Positions 7,476 to 16,742 are shown, counted from the stretch's first letter. The stretch is DNA of 64,000 bases from Loktanella atrilutea (GCF_900128995.1 NZ_FQUE01000005.1:1-64000); one strand, 5' to 3'. Program-made: numbers and translations. The notes: generated by a model from the letters alone, not told the origin.

Positions 7476-8441
7476 ATGACCCGCACCGTCAAGGCCGCCG
7501 CCGTCCAGATCGCGCCGGACCTCGCCAGCCGCGACAAGACGATGGCCCGCGTGCTCGACGCCATCGACGAGGCGGCGGGCCACGGCGCGGACCTGATCGT
7601 CTTTCCCGAGACCTTCGTGCCGTTCTATCCCTACTTCTCCTTCGTGCTGCCGCCCTGCCAGCAGGGCAAGCCGCACCTGCACCTCTACGAGCAGGCGGTC
7701 ACCGTGCCGTCCGAGGACACCCGCCGCGTCGCCGAACGCTGCGCGCATCACGGTGTCGTCGTGGGGCTGGGGGTCAACGAACGCGACCACGGATCGCTCT
7801 ACAACGCGCAGCTGGTCTTCGACGCAGACGGCACGCTGCTGCTGAAGCGGCGCAAGATCACCCCGACCTATCACGAACGCATGGTCTGGGGTCAGGGCGA
7901 CGGCGCGGGGCTGAAGGTCGTGGACACGCGCGTCGGCCGCGTCGGCGCGCTGGCCTGCTGGGAACACTACAACCCGCTCGCCCGCTACGCGCTGATGACC
8001 CAGCACGAGGAGATCCACGTGGCGCAGTTCCCCGGCTCCCTCGTCGGGCCGATCTTCGCCGAGCAGATCGAGGTGACGATGCGGCATCATGCGCTGGAAT
8101 CGGGCTGCTTCGTCGTCAATGCGACCGGCTGGCTGACCGACGAGCAGATCGAGAGCGTGACGCCCGATCCCGCCCTGCAGAAGGCCCTGCGCGACGGCTG
8201 CATGACCTGCATCGTGACGCCGGAGGGACGCCATGTCGTCCCGCCGCTGACCAGTGGCGAAGGCATCCTCTACGGTGACCTCGACATGGCGCTGGTGACG
8301 AAGCGCAAGCGGATGATGGACTCGGTCGGCCATTACGCGCGGCCCGAACTCCTCTCGCTCAGGCACAACACCGACCTCACGCCGACGCGGCACGTCTCTG
8401 CCGCCGGCCCCGAATTCCAGCCCATTCCCCTGGAGGACTGA
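7476..8441 (+). CDS. nitC: Nit1-type nitrilase (NitC-like)
   Basis: A 321-residue carbon-nitrogen hydrolase that would convert a nitrile to carboxylate and ammonia. The catalytic triad is visible: Glu45 (VFPETFVPF), Lys127 ([12 protein letters not shown]) and Cys161 ([12 protein letters not shown]). The motif after Cys, WEHYNPL, is typical of true nitrilases. In Pseudomonas, the nit1C nitrilase is needed for growth on cyanide or 2-hydroxynitriles; the physiological substrate here is not known. The gene has its own ribosome-binding site (GGAGGA) and is followed one base after its stop by the radical SAM gene. Length is usual for Nit1. Confidence 0.93.
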   Translation: MTRTVKAAAVQIAPDLASRDKTMARVLDAIDEAAGHGADLIVFPETFVPFYPYFSFVLPPCQQGKPHLHLYEQAVTVPSEDTRRVAERCAHHGVVVGLGVNERDHGSLYNAQLVFDADGTLLLKRRKITPTYHERMVWGQGDGAGLKVVDTRVGRVGALACWEHYNPLARYALMTQHEEIHVAQFPGSLVGPIFAEQIEVTMRHHALESGCFVVNATGWLTDEQIESVTPDPALQKALRDGCMTCIVTPEGRHVVPPLTSGEGILYGDLDMALVTKRKRMMDSVGHYARPELLSLRHNTDLTPTRHVSAAGPEFQPIPLED

Positions 8442-8442
8442 C

Positions 8443-9561
8443 ATGCAGACCGGCGACATCATCAACGACCTGCAGACCCGCGGCATGCGCCTTGTCGATC
8501 CGCGCGCCGGGGCGGACAGCCGGCGCGGCGGCGCGGGGCCGACCGACCACAAGGCCGTCACCATCGGCGGGCTGACCGTCATGGTGCCGGTCCATACCGC
8601 GACGGCCTTCGACTCGCCCTATCTGGTGGAGGCGCCCGACGCCGAGGGCCGCGCGCGGGTGACCAAGGACGGCGCGTTCTTCGCCGACGTGCAGTTCCCG
8701 CAGCGGGCGAAGTTCCTCGACCTCTCCACCGCCGACGGGGTGCCTTACGGCCATATCGCGCAGCTGCATGCCAAGGACGTGCTGGCGACGACGGTGCTGC
8801 AGACCTGCATCCGGTATGAGAGCCGCAAGAAGACCTGCCAGTTCTGTGCCATCGGCCAGAGCCTCGCCGCCGGCCGCACCATCGCCCACAAGTCGCCCGC
8901 GCAACTGGCCGAGGTCGCCCGCGCCGCCGTGCTGCTCGACGGGGTCAGGCACATGGTGATGACGACCGGCACCCCCGCCGGCAAGGATCGCGGCGCGAAG
9001 GTGCTGGCCGACAGCGCCGAGGCGATCCGCGCCGCCGTCGACCTGCCGCTTCAGGCGCAATGCGAGCCGCCCGAGGACGACGCCTGGCACCGCCGGATGA
9101 AGGACGCGGGCATCGACAGCCTCGGCATGCACCTCGAGGTCGTGACGCCGGAGCTGCGCCACCGGATCATGCCGGGCAAGGCGCAGGTCCCGCTAGAGAA
9201 ATACTTCGACAGCTTCGCCGCCGCGGTGGAGGTCTTCGGCTGGGGGCAGGTCTCGACCTATATCCTCGCGGGGCTGGGCGACACGGAGGAGGCGATCCTC
9301 GCGATGTGCGACCGGCTGACGGCGATCGGCGTCTATCCCTTCGTCGTGCCCTTCGTCCCCGTCAGCGGCACGCCGCTGGAAAGTCATCCCGCGCCGTCCT
9401 CGGCTTTCATGCACCGCGTGCTGGCGCCGCTCGCGCAGATGATCGTCGACCGGGGCATGCGGGCCGAGGACATCAAGGCCGGCTGCGGCCGCTGCGGGGC
9501 CTGCTCGGCCCTGTCGGCCTTCGAAAAGTTCAAGCGCCCCGCGCTGGAGCCCGCGTCATGA
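8443..9561 (+). CDS. nitD: MSMEG_0568 family radical SAM protein (NitD-like)
   Basis: A 372-residue protein. A Cys set at residues 122, 132 and 135 (C-x9-C-x2-C in CIRYESRKKTCQFC) is the likely site of the radical SAM iron-sulfur cluster, with spacing that differs from canonical CxxxCxxC. It also has a Cys-rich C-terminus (KAGCGRCGACSA) that could bind another cluster. The family occurs in Nit1C operons; its reaction is not established. The stop overlaps the next start in ATGA (9558-9561), so translation is coupled. The barrel region with QCEPPEDDAWHRRMKDAGID and GMHLEVVTPELR fits a BioB-like fold. Confidence 0.9.
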   Translation: MQTGDIINDLQTRGMRLVDPRAGADSRRGGAGPTDHKAVTIGGLTVMVPVHTATAFDSPYLVEAPDAEGRARVTKDGAFFADVQFPQRAKFLDLSTADGVPYGHIAQLHAKDVLATTVLQTCIRYESRKKTCQFCAIGQSLAAGRTIAHKSPAQLAEVARAAVLLDGVRHMVMTTGTPAGKDRGAKVLADSAEAIRAAVDLPLQAQCEPPEDDAWHRRMKDAGIDSLGMHLEVVTPELRHRIMPGKAQVPLEKYFDSFAAAVEVFGWGQVSTYILAGLGDTEEAILAMCDRLTAIGVYPFVVPFVPVSGTPLESHPAPSSAFMHRVLAPLAQMIVDRGMRAEDIKAGCGRCGACSALSAFEKFKRPALEPAS

Positions 9562-10100
9562 TCATCGAACGCCCCGAAGCCTTCGTCACGCCGGAGTTCC
9601 TGATCCGCCTGGCCACGCAGGCGTGGGAGATCGGGGGAGCCGCGTCCCTGCGGCACCGGACCTTCGTCACCGAACAGGGCATCTTCGCCACCCACGACCG
9701 GGACGCCATCGACCGGGTCGCCCTGCCGCTGGTCGCCCTGTCCACCATGGCCTCCGAGGCGGATGAGGTCGTGGGCACCGTGCGCATCCACGAGGAAACC
9801 CCCGGCGTTTGGTGGGGCGGGCGGCTGGCCGTGGCCCCCGCCTATCGCCGCGTCGGGCGGCTGGGGGCGGAGCTGATCCGCCTCGCCGTCGGCACCGCCC
9901 ATGCGCAGGGATGCACAACCTTCCTCGCCCACGTCCAGATGCAGAACGTCGCCCTGTTCGAGCGGCTGAACTGGCAGCCCTTGGGCCAGCAGGACCTGCA
10001 CGGCCATCCGCACATGAAGATGCAGGCGGACCTGGCCGCCTATCCCCCCGTCGCCGACCCCGCGCGGGGGTGGATGGCGCTGACCCGGCGCGCGGCATGA
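9558..10100 (+). CDS. nitE: MSMEG_0567 family GNAT N-acetyltransferase (NitE-like)
   Basis: A 180-residue protein of the GNAT fold. It has an acetyl-CoA loop like RRVGRLGAELIRLAV and the beta-bulge region GGRLAVAPAYR. The first 30 residues (EIGGAASLRHRTFVTEQGIF) match the family's conserved N-terminus. The acceptor substrate is unknown. It sits fourth in the Nit1C order, with 4-bp overlaps on both sides (9558-9561 and 10097-10100), which indicates a single translationally coupled message. Confidence 0.88.
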   Translation: MIIERPEAFVTPEFLIRLATQAWEIGGAASLRHRTFVTEQGIFATHDRDAIDRVALPLVALSTMASEADEVVGTVRIHEETPGVWWGGRLAVAPAYRRVGRLGAELIRLAVGTAHAQGCTTFLAHVQMQNVALFERLNWQPLGQQDLHGHPHMKMQADLAAYPPVADPARGWMALTRRAA

Positions 10101-11071
10101 CCGACCTCGCCGCCCTAGCTGCCACGCTCGCCGCGCACCCCCATGTCACGGGCAAGCGCGACATCGACGTGGCCTGTGCGGCGCTGGGTCTGACGCAGGA
10201 CAGCGCGGGCCGCCCCGGCGACGATGCCGCCGCGATCCGCGACGGCGACGGTTGGCAGCTGATGGCGACCGAAGGCTTCATGAACGACTTCGTGGCCGCT
10301 GCGCCGTGGTTCGCGGGCTGGTGCGCGGTCATGGTGAACATGTCCGACATCCTCGCCATGGGTGGCCGACCCACGGCCGTCACCAACGCACTCTGGGCCC
10401 CCGACGCCGCGACGGCGGCCGAGATCCTGCGCGGGATGAGGGAGGCGTCGGAGGCCTACGGCATCCCCATCGTCGGTGGCCACACCAACCTGCGCACAGC
10501 CCAGCCGCAACTCGCCGCCGCGATCTGGGGGCGGGCGAAGGCCCTCATCACCAGCTTCGACGCCCGCCCCGGCGACGTGCTGATCGCGGCCGCCGACTTG
10601 CGCGGCGATTATGCCGGCAGCAGCAGCAACTTCCCCGCCTTCCTGAACGCCCCCCACGCTCGCCTGCGCGGCGACATGGAGATCCTGCCGGGACTGGCCG
10701 AAGACGGCCTCGTCACCGCGGGCAAGGACATCAGTCAGGGCGGCATCATAGGCACCGCCGTCATGCTGGCGGAGTGTTCCGGCGTGGGCATCGCCATCGA
10801 CCCCGCGCGGATCGCCGCACCGGACGGCGATCTGAGCCGCTGGATGACGGCCTTCCCCAGCTTCGGCTTCCTGCTGACCGCGACGCCCGGGGACGCGCCG
10901 GAGGTCCTCGCCCGCTTCCACGCCCGCGAGATCGCCGCCGCCGTCATCGGTGAGGTCGCGCCGGGCAGCGCCGTGACGCTGACGGATGGCACGGACCGGC
11001 ACCTCGTCTGGGACCACGGCGCGCGGCCCTACCTCGGCCTCGCCCCCGTCAGGGAGCCTGCCTGTGCCTGA
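10097..11071 (+). CDS. nitF: sll0787 family AIR-synthase-like protein (NitF-like)
   Basis: A 324-residue member of the PurM/AIR synthase fold, which binds ATP and activates a carbonyl or carboxylate. The N-terminal part has the conserved PGDDAAAIRDGDGW segment (metal and nucleotide binding) and WCAVMVNMSDILAMGGRP. The C-terminal lobe includes AGKDISQGGIIGTAVMLAE. It is specific to Nit1C operons and its substrate is unknown. The start overlaps the GNAT stop in ATGA. The stop lies eight bases inside the next gene. Nothing is missing compared with the family length. Confidence 0.88.
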   Translation: MTDLAALAATLAAHPHVTGKRDIDVACAALGLTQDSAGRPGDDAAAIRDGDGWQLMATEGFMNDFVAAAPWFAGWCAVMVNMSDILAMGGRPTAVTNALWAPDAATAAEILRGMREASEAYGIPIVGGHTNLRTAQPQLAAAIWGRAKALITSFDARPGDVLIAAADLRGDYAGSSSNFPAFLNAPHARLRGDMEILPGLAEDGLVTAGKDISQGGIIGTAVMLAECSGVGIAIDPARIAAPDGDLSRWMTAFPSFGFLLTATPGDAPEVLARFHAREIAAAVIGEVAPGSAVTLTDGTDRHLVWDHGARPYLGLAPVREPACA

Positions 11072-11342
11072 AGTCACCTTCCGCATCCGCTGGCCCGACG
11101 GGACGGAGGAGGCCTGCTATTCCCCCTCCACCGTCATTCACGACCACCTGACCGCAGGACAGACCTACAGCGTCGCCGACTTCCACGACCGCGCGCGCAC
11201 CGCCCTCGACCTCGCCGCCGAACGGGTCGCCGCCAAATACGGCTTCCGCTGTTCCTCCGCCGATGCGCAGGCCGCGCAGATCGCCGCCCGCGTCGCCCGC
11301 TACCAGCCACAGGAGCATGTCACATGCCTGTCCATCCGTTGA
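11064..11342 (+). CDS. nitG: MSMEG_0570 family nitrogen-starvation response protein (NitG-like)
   Basis: A 92-residue protein starting at GTG 11064: VPEVTFRIRWPDGTEEACYS. The family is short, cytosolic and of unknown function. It includes TYSVADFHDRARTALDLAAE and a Cys near the C-terminus (YGFRCSSADA), a candidate carrier or metal-site residue. It overlaps the upstream gene by 8 bp and the downstream flavoprotein by 19 bp. This tight packing supports the chosen start. A GTG start is expected given the overlap. Confidence 0.85.
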   Translation: MPEVTFRIRWPDGTEEACYSPSTVIHDHLTAGQTYSVADFHDRARTALDLAAERVAAKYGFRCSSADAQAAQIAARVARYQPQEHVTCLSIR

Positions 11343-12598
11343 AGCCCGCCGCCCGCACCCATGTCACCACCGTCGTCGTCGGCGCGGGGCAAGCGGGCAT
11401 GTCGGCGTCCTACTACCTGTGCCAGGCGGGAATCGACCACGTCGTGCTGGAACGGCACGCGCGGTTCCATGCCTGGAAGGCCGACCGCTGGGACAGCTTC
11501 TGCCTCGTGACCCCGAACTGGCAGTGCAAGCTGCCGGACTACCCCTACCGGGGCGACGACCCGACCGGGTTCATGCTGAAGGATCAGATCGTCGACTACG
11601 TCGAGGGCTTCTGCGCGACCTTCGATGCCCCCCTGCGCGAGGGCGTGACCGTGACGCGGGTCGAGAAGGTGGGCGAGCGGTTCGAGGTCGACACCGACCG
11701 GGGCCTGTGGTCCGCCGATCACGTCATCGTCGCCTCCGGCGGCTACGACCGGCCCATCACGCCGCCCTTCGCGGGCCGGCTCGATCCCGCCATCGCGCAG
11801 ATCCATTCCAAGGCCTACCGCCGCCCGTCCGACATTCCCGACGGCACCTGCCTCGTCGTCGGCACCGGGCAATCGGGCGTGCAGATGATGGAGGATCTGT
11901 GGATCGCCGGGCGCGACGTGCGCCTCGCCGTCGGCCCGGCCCCGCGCAGCCCGCGCTGGTATCGCGGGCGCGACGCGACCGACTGGCTGCACGCGCTGGG
12001 ATATTACGCCATCACCATCGATCAGCAGCCCGACCCGAAATCGACCGAGGCCAAGACAAACCACTACATGTCGGGCCGCGACGGCGGGCACGAGATCGAC
12101 CTGCGCCGCTTCGCCCGCGACGGGCTGCGGATGTACGGCTCCGTGGCGGACATGGAGGGAACCACGATCCGCTTCCTGCCGGACCTGGAGGCGAACCTCG
12201 ATGCCGCCGACAAGAGCTACCTCGGGATTCGCCAGATGATCGACGACTACATCGCGAAGGAAGGGATCGACGCGCCCGAGGAGCCGCCGTTCGAGAAGGT
12301 CTGGCGGCCCGAGACGGAAGAGATCGAGATCGACGCGGCGGCAGAGGGCATCACCTCAATCCTGTGGTGCATCGGCTTCCGGCCGAACTACGACTGGCTA
12401 CGCGTCGACTGCCTCGACGACCGGGGGCGGCCGATCCACCGGCGGGGCATCTGCGCGGCGGAGGGTGTCTATTTCCTCGGCCTCGGCTGGCTGCATACCT
12501 GGGGATCGGGTCGCTTCCTCGGCGTGGCGGAGGATGCGGAACACGTCGTGCGGGCTATCGCGGAACGGGCAACCATACGGCGCGTAGGCTCCGGGTAG
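11324..12598 (+). CDS. nitH: MSMEG_0569 family flavin-dependent oxidoreductase (NitH-like)
   Basis: A 424-residue flavoprotein monooxygenase-like enzyme and the last gene of Nit1C. It has an FAD Rossmann motif near residue 20 (VVVGAGQAGMSASYYL) and an NADPH Rossmann motif near residue 180 (LVVGTGQSGVQMMEDL), the two-dinucleotide layout of FMO-like oxidases. The motif QIHSKAYRRPSD precedes the second Rossmann fold, as in related monooxygenases. It would act on a nitrogen-containing intermediate, but the substrate is not known. No obvious terminator follows. Confidence 0.9.
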   Translation: MPVHPLKPAARTHVTTVVVGAGQAGMSASYYLCQAGIDHVVLERHARFHAWKADRWDSFCLVTPNWQCKLPDYPYRGDDPTGFMLKDQIVDYVEGFCATFDAPLREGVTVTRVEKVGERFEVDTDRGLWSADHVIVASGGYDRPITPPFAGRLDPAIAQIHSKAYRRPSDIPDGTCLVVGTGQSGVQMMEDLWIAGRDVRLAVGPAPRSPRWYRGRDATDWLHALGYYAITIDQQPDPKSTEAKTNHYMSGRDGGHEIDLRRFARDGLRMYGSVADMEGTTIRFLPDLEANLDAADKSYLGIRQMIDDYIAKEGIDAPEEPPFEKVWRPETEEIEIDAAAEGITSILWCIGFRPNYDWLRVDCLDDRGRPIHRRGICAAEGVYFLGLGWLHTWGSGRFLGVAEDAEHVVRAIAERATIRRVGSG

Positions 12599-13050
12599 CC
12601 GTTTATGCCTGCCGCCTGGCGGAAAGCATCTGATGGTGTACGGACTATGCTGAGACTGCAGTTTCCAAGCAAACAACTGTAGAATATTTAAAGATTCGCT
12701 TCGCCTCCCGGAGTCAAACGCTGCTCCCCATGATCGCGTCCCAGCAGAATTCATCTTCTTCAGAAGCAGTCGGGGTACGAAAGTGATCCTTCACGGCAGC
12801 CCATGCAAACAGGATTCCAACGAATGATTGGATCAAGGTCCCCTTACGGCCCAGACCTGCCATTGGCTTGATGGTCGAATGCTGCGGTGCAGCTTCACGA
12901 TATCGGCCATTCATCCCTCGCGCAGCATTTTCGAAGGTGAAGGTCGGCGGAGCGGACAAAGGAAGCATCTGCTCAAGTTATCGCCATCTCATCATGCAGT
13001 TTCTCGAGGAGCTGGACCGCGTGTGAGACATCACGTCCTTTATCAGCGCC
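12599..13050. other. Gap without a convincing gene (about 450 bp)
   Basis: This stretch is less GC-rich than its neighbours (for example GTAGAATATTTAAAGATTCG near 12680). A minus-strand reading frame (12714-12968, or from an internal ATG at 12914) gives about 66-84 residues with one hydrophobic stretch (IQSFVGILFAWAAV). It has no good ribosome-binding site and no family is recognised. It may be the remnant of a lost gene. Confidence 0.4.
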
Positions 13051-13830
13051 TTATCTCGCCATCGTTTGCATGATGACCTCTGCGGCCTCCTTCGGGCGGT
13101 CCCATTGCGGAAAGTGGCCGCACCGCTCGAACCAATGCAACCGCGCGGTGGGGAAGGCCGCTTGCGCACGCTCCGCCTGACGTGGCAGCAGGAGACGGTC
13201 CTGACGTCCCCAGCCAATCGTCACGCGGCCCGGAGGCGTGGCGGTCCCCTGCTGCAACGGACCACGCGCCAGTTCGCGCAGCATCGCGTCGAAAACGTCT
13301 GTCTCGGCTATGGCCGTCAGCTCGTTCCGGACCAGCATCGGATCGAGGGCGCCGGGCCTCGCCGACAGTTGCGCGAGCAGAACGGCCCGCACGGCGCGGC
13401 TGTGCGAGAGCGCCGGAATGCGCCGCCGCAGGAGGCGCACCAGCCGGACCGAGGCGGCAAGCGTGGAGCGGAACCACGCCGTCTCCCAGCCGCGCCAGAA
13501 ACCGCCCGGATCAAAAGCGACCGTGTGGCCGCCGATGCCGCGACGTGCCAGTTCCAGCACCAGCCGCGCGCCGACAGAGCTGCCGACGGTATCGACGCCG
13601 GCGAGCCCGTTCCGGTCGATGAAGTGCTCGAGCGCGTCCGCATAGGCGGCAATCGTCTGGCGCCCCGGAAGCGCCGGAGATGCCCCGTGCCCAGGCAGAT
13701 CGACCAATACGACCTCGCGTCCGCGAGCAAGCATCGGCAGGATGCTGTCCCAGGACCGGACGCTTCCACCCAGCCCGTGAACCAGGAGCAAGGGTGGTCC
13801 TGCACCGTGACGTTCGCAATTCAATTCCAT
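13051..13830 (-). CDS. Alpha/beta-fold hydrolase
   Basis: A 259-residue cytosolic hydrolase. The oxyanion segment LLVHGLGGSVRSWD is near residue 16-29. The nucleophile Ser lies in VGSSVGARL (a GxSxG variant), the acid in GWGRQDRLL and the His in RCGHFPQWDRP, so the triad is complete. The start at 13830 (MELNCERHG) is chosen because homologues begin near here; the frame stays open 26 codons further upstream. The ribosome-binding site is weak at both. The substrate is unknown. It is transcribed away from the secreted-protein gene at 14303. Confidence 0.75.
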   Translation of the reverse strand: MELNCERHGAGPPLLLVHGLGGSVRSWDSILPMLARGREVVLVDLPGHGASPALPGRQTIAAYADALEHFIDRNGLAGVDTVGSSVGARLVLELARRGIGGHTVAFDPGGFWRGWETAWFRSTLAASVRLVRLLRRRIPALSHSRAVRAVLLAQLSARPGALDPMLVRNELTAIAETDVFDAMLRELARGPLQQGTATPPGRVTIGWGRQDRLLLPRQAERAQAAFPTARLHWFERCGHFPQWDRPKEAAEVIMQTMAR

Positions 13831-14302
13831 GTTAAAGGAACGCTCGGCAGCGGAACTGGTTCCGCCAGTGGTGCTGGTAGCCGACGGCGCCGTGCAGCGG
13901 ACACGCATCTTCCGGTCCTCCTGCGCATCGCCGCCACCGACGCCCCGGCGCAGCAGATATCAATTCCTGCCCCCTGTGCGGTCGTCTCGCCGCAGTCAAG
14001 GACGGCTCAAAGCAGTCGTTTAGAGTTGGCCGCAACCCGCCAGTCAGTTTCTGCAAAGCAGTCATTGCCGCGCATCGAGGCACCTGCGGTCGCAACCGGT
14101 CTTTACAGCGCATGGTCTGCTACTCGCCCTCTCACGCGATATTGCCAGCCACAGCGGTCGGTCGCCGGTCTCCTGCCAGGACGTGGGGGGCCGCCGACGA
14201 TCCCCGGACAAAAAGATCGCACCGGATGTAGAAACCCCTCCTTGCCGTTCGTCCCCCTATCGAAGCCACCATCGGCTTCGGACATCGACAAGGAGACAGG
14301 AC
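13831..14302. other. Divergent intergenic region, no gene seen
   Basis: About 470 bp between a minus-strand hydrolase and a plus-strand secreted protein, so promoters in both directions are expected. I see no long conserved reading frame and no clear operator. AAGGAGACAGG just before 14303 is the ribosome-binding site of the next gene. Confidence 0.5.
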
Positions 14303-14881
14303 ATGTTTCGACCCACGATCCTGGCGGCCGCCCTCGCCTGTGCCGCTCCGGCAATGGCGCAGGACTTCCCCACGGCAGAAGACCTCTCCGCCGCGCACGG
14401 CACGTTCCGCAGCGCGGCGCCCGAACCGTGGTATGGCGGCTTCGGCACGCGCGAGTTCATCTTTGCGGACGGCCGCTGGCACCTGATCTTCACCCAAGCT
14501 CTGGACCCGGAGATGACACTCCGGACATTCCAGTTCCGCACCGGCGGCCCGTTCGAGGTCGGCGCGGCCTCCACCACCGTTCCCGGTGCCTTCGACGCCA
14601 TCTTTTACGAGAACTGGAAACACGTCACCCTGCTGACGGAGGATCCTGCGATTATCGCGGGGATGGGGATGGCGGACTGCGGTCTGACCTATAATATCGA
14701 GACCGACATTTCCGTGACGGGCTGCGCTGCATGGCGTCCGGTGGCGGTCTGCGGCGAGGATCACGACCTTTTCGCGATGGATGCGGCCGGTGTCTATTTC
14801 GGCGTGCGGCCTGCCGACAACGACATGTGCGCGCCCGACAAGCGACCGACCGCCCTGCTGCCCGTCGTCGCCCGTTACTGA
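14303..14881 (+). CDS. Secreted protein of unknown function
   Basis: A 192-residue protein with a clear Sec signal peptide (MFRPTILAAALACAAPAMAQ, cut after about residue 20) and no further membrane span. The mature part has several aromatic segments (EPWYGGFGTREFIFADGRWH) and four Cys (in MADCGLTYN, VTGCAAWRP, VAVCGEDH and DNDMCAPDK), enough for two disulfides. AAGGAG precedes the ATG at 14303. It lies 21 bp before the YCII/ECF42 pair and reads in the same direction, so it may belong to the same transcript, possibly as a target. I do not recognise a family. Confidence 0.7.
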   Translation: MFRPTILAAALACAAPAMAQDFPTAEDLSAAHGTFRSAAPEPWYGGFGTREFIFADGRWHLIFTQALDPEMTLRTFQFRTGGPFEVGAASTTVPGAFDAIFYENWKHVTLLTEDPAIIAGMGMADCGLTYNIETDISVTGCAAWRPVAVCGEDHDLFAMDAAGVYFGVRPADNDMCAPDKRPTALLPVVARY

Positions 14882-14902
14882 CCACACCAGAGAGGACCGA
14901 TC

Positions 14903-15256
14903 ATGCAATACATCATCATGAACTACATGCCGCCCGCGGATCATCCCGATGCCGGCTCCGTCACCGATGCCGCCGAGGGCGAACTCTGGGGCGCATACAC
15001 CCGCGCCCTGATCGACGCGGGCATCATGGTCGGCGGCGAGGCGCTGCATCCCGCCCACACGGCGACGACGATCCGGGTGACGGACGGACACCGCGAGGTG
15101 CAGGACGGGCCCTATGCCGCAACGAAGGAACAGCTGGGCGGCTTCTACGTCGTCGACGTGCCCGACCTCGACACGGCACTCGCCTGGGCGGCCCGCAATC
15201 CCGCGGCATCGCGCGGCGCGGTCGAGGTGCGCCCGGTCATCATGCGCTCCGCATGA
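14903..15256 (+). CDS. YCII/DGPF-domain protein
   Basis: A 117-residue YciI-related protein. The hallmark motif is DGHREVQDGPYAATKEQLGG, the DGPF-type signature, followed by VDVPDLDTALAWAARNP. These dimeric proteins resemble small dehydratase or monooxygenase folds; their chemistry is mostly unknown. DGPF genes occur next to ECF42 sigma factors and belong to the same regulatory module. Here the stop overlaps the sigma factor start in ATGA (15253-15256). AGAGAGGA precedes the ATG. Confidence 0.88.
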   Translation: MQYIIMNYMPPADHPDAGSVTDAAEGELWGAYTRALIDAGIMVGGEALHPAHTATTIRVTDGHREVQDGPYAATKEQLGGFYVVDVPDLDTALAWAARNPAASRGAVEVRPVIMRSA

Positions 15257-16476
15257 GCGAGGCGGTCCGTGCCGTCGAACGGCTGGCCCGCCTGTCCTAC
15301 GGCAAGCTGGTCGCCCGCCTGGCGGCGCGGACCGGGTCGCTGGCCGCGGCAGAGGATGCCCTGTCCGACGCGCTGATCCGGGCGCTGGAGACATGGCCCC
15401 GGACCGGCATTCCCGACAACCCGGAGGCCTGGCTGACGACGGTCGCCCGCAACCGCGCGACGGATCGCGCACGGGCCGATGCAAGGCCCGCGATCCATGC
15501 ACGGGACATTCTGCTGATGGCCGAAGACAACAGCCTTGCCACGCCACCCGCGACGGACCCGCGGTTGCCGCTGATGTTTGTCTGCGCCCACCCCGCGATT
15601 GCCCCTGCCCTGCGCGCGCCGCTCATGCTGCAGGTCATCCTCGGCCTCGACGCGCGGCGCATGGCCTCGGTTTTCCTTGTGCCACCCGGCACGCTCGGAC
15701 AGCGGCTGACCCGGGCGAAGGCAAAGATCGAACGGGCTGGCATGGCGTTCGACCTGCCCGCGCAGGCTGACATGGATGCGCGGATATCGGACGTCCTGAA
15801 CGCGGTCTATGCCGCCTATGTCGTCGGATACAATGGTCTGCCCGCCGGCGATCAGAAGGCGGCGAGCCTCGCGCAGGAAGCGCTCTGGCTCGTCAGCCTG
15901 CTGGCCGACGGATTTCCCGACCAGCCGGAGGCAAATGCGCTTTTCGCCCTGATGCTGTTCGCGGAGTCGCGCCGAACCGCGCGGGCCGACCCGGCCACGG
16001 GCGCGCTGGTTCCGTTGGCGGAGCAGGACACCGCGCTTTGGGACCACGGGATGATCGCCGATGCGGAAGCGGCGTTGCGCCACGCGTCGCGCCGGCCAAC
16101 CTTGGGGCGCTATCAACTCGAGGCGTCGATCCAGGCCGTTCATGCCGCGCGGCACCGCAGCGGTCGCACCGACTGGACCGCGCTCGCTTTGCTTTACGCG
16201 GGCCTCGTCGAGATCGCGCCGACCGTCGGCGCCTTGACCGGGCACGCCGCCGTCCTGTCCGAAACGCACGGGCCCATGGCTGCGCTCGCGGCACTCGATG
16301 CGATCCCGGCGGACAGCCGGACCGCCTATCAGCCGTGGTGGGCCACCCAAGCCCATGTCCTCAGCCGGCTGGGAAGGAACGCGGACGCCGTCGCCGCCTA
16401 TGACCGTGCGATCGGCCTGTCTGACGATCCCGCCGCGCGGCTTTACCTCTCGGACCGAAAGTCCCGGTTGGTGTGA
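15253..16476 (+). CDS. ECF42-type RNA polymerase sigma factor with C-terminal TPR-like extension
   Basis: A 407-residue protein, about twice the length of a typical ECF sigma factor. Region 2 is near residues 10-75 (AAEDALSDALIRALETWP, then NPEAWLTTVARNRATDRARA). Region 4 is near 120-165 (VPPGTLGQRLTRAKAKI). The long C-terminal part (DUF6596 plus helical repeats, including YVVGYNGLPAGDQKAA and AVAAYDRAIGLSDDP) is typical of ECF42, where the extension is needed for activity in place of an anti-sigma factor. It is translationally coupled to the DGPF gene. No anti-sigma gene is nearby, as expected for this group. Confidence 0.87.
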   Translation: MSEAVRAVERLARLSYGKLVARLAARTGSLAAAEDALSDALIRALETWPRTGIPDNPEAWLTTVARNRATDRARADARPAIHARDILLMAEDNSLATPPATDPRLPLMFVCAHPAIAPALRAPLMLQVILGLDARRMASVFLVPPGTLGQRLTRAKAKIERAGMAFDLPAQADMDARISDVLNAVYAAYVVGYNGLPAGDQKAASLAQEALWLVSLLADGFPDQPEANALFALMLFAESRRTARADPATGALVPLAEQDTALWDHGMIADAEAALRHASRRPTLGRYQLEASIQAVHAARHRSGRTDWTALALLYAGLVEIAPTVGALTGHAAVLSETHGPMAALAALDAIPADSRTAYQPWWATQAHVLSRLGRNADAVAAYDRAIGLSDDPAARLYLSDRKSRLV

Positions 16477-16742
16477 TGAGAGGCAGGGGGCAAAGCCTTC
16501 CGCGTCACCGGGTCAGCCAGTGGCATCCGCGGGGCCGTCGCGCCCGGGTGGAACGACTCGGAACGTCTTCTTCCCTTCTTGCGCGAACCTTCACCCACCC
16601 GGCATTGCAGGCTCAGCTGCATGGGAAGCTCAGACGGGGCAGGATGACGGTTGACGTTCATTTCCAACGGCCAACGCGAAGGACTGAAACACAGGAGTGT
16701 GGTAGACCACATGCAGCGAAGCTGCCGGGAAGGGAAAGCAGG

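Noticed and set aside
12714-12968. Minus-strand frame of 84 codons as a gene
   Set aside because: No ribosome-binding site, no recognised family, and doubtful start; kept only as a note in the gap entry.
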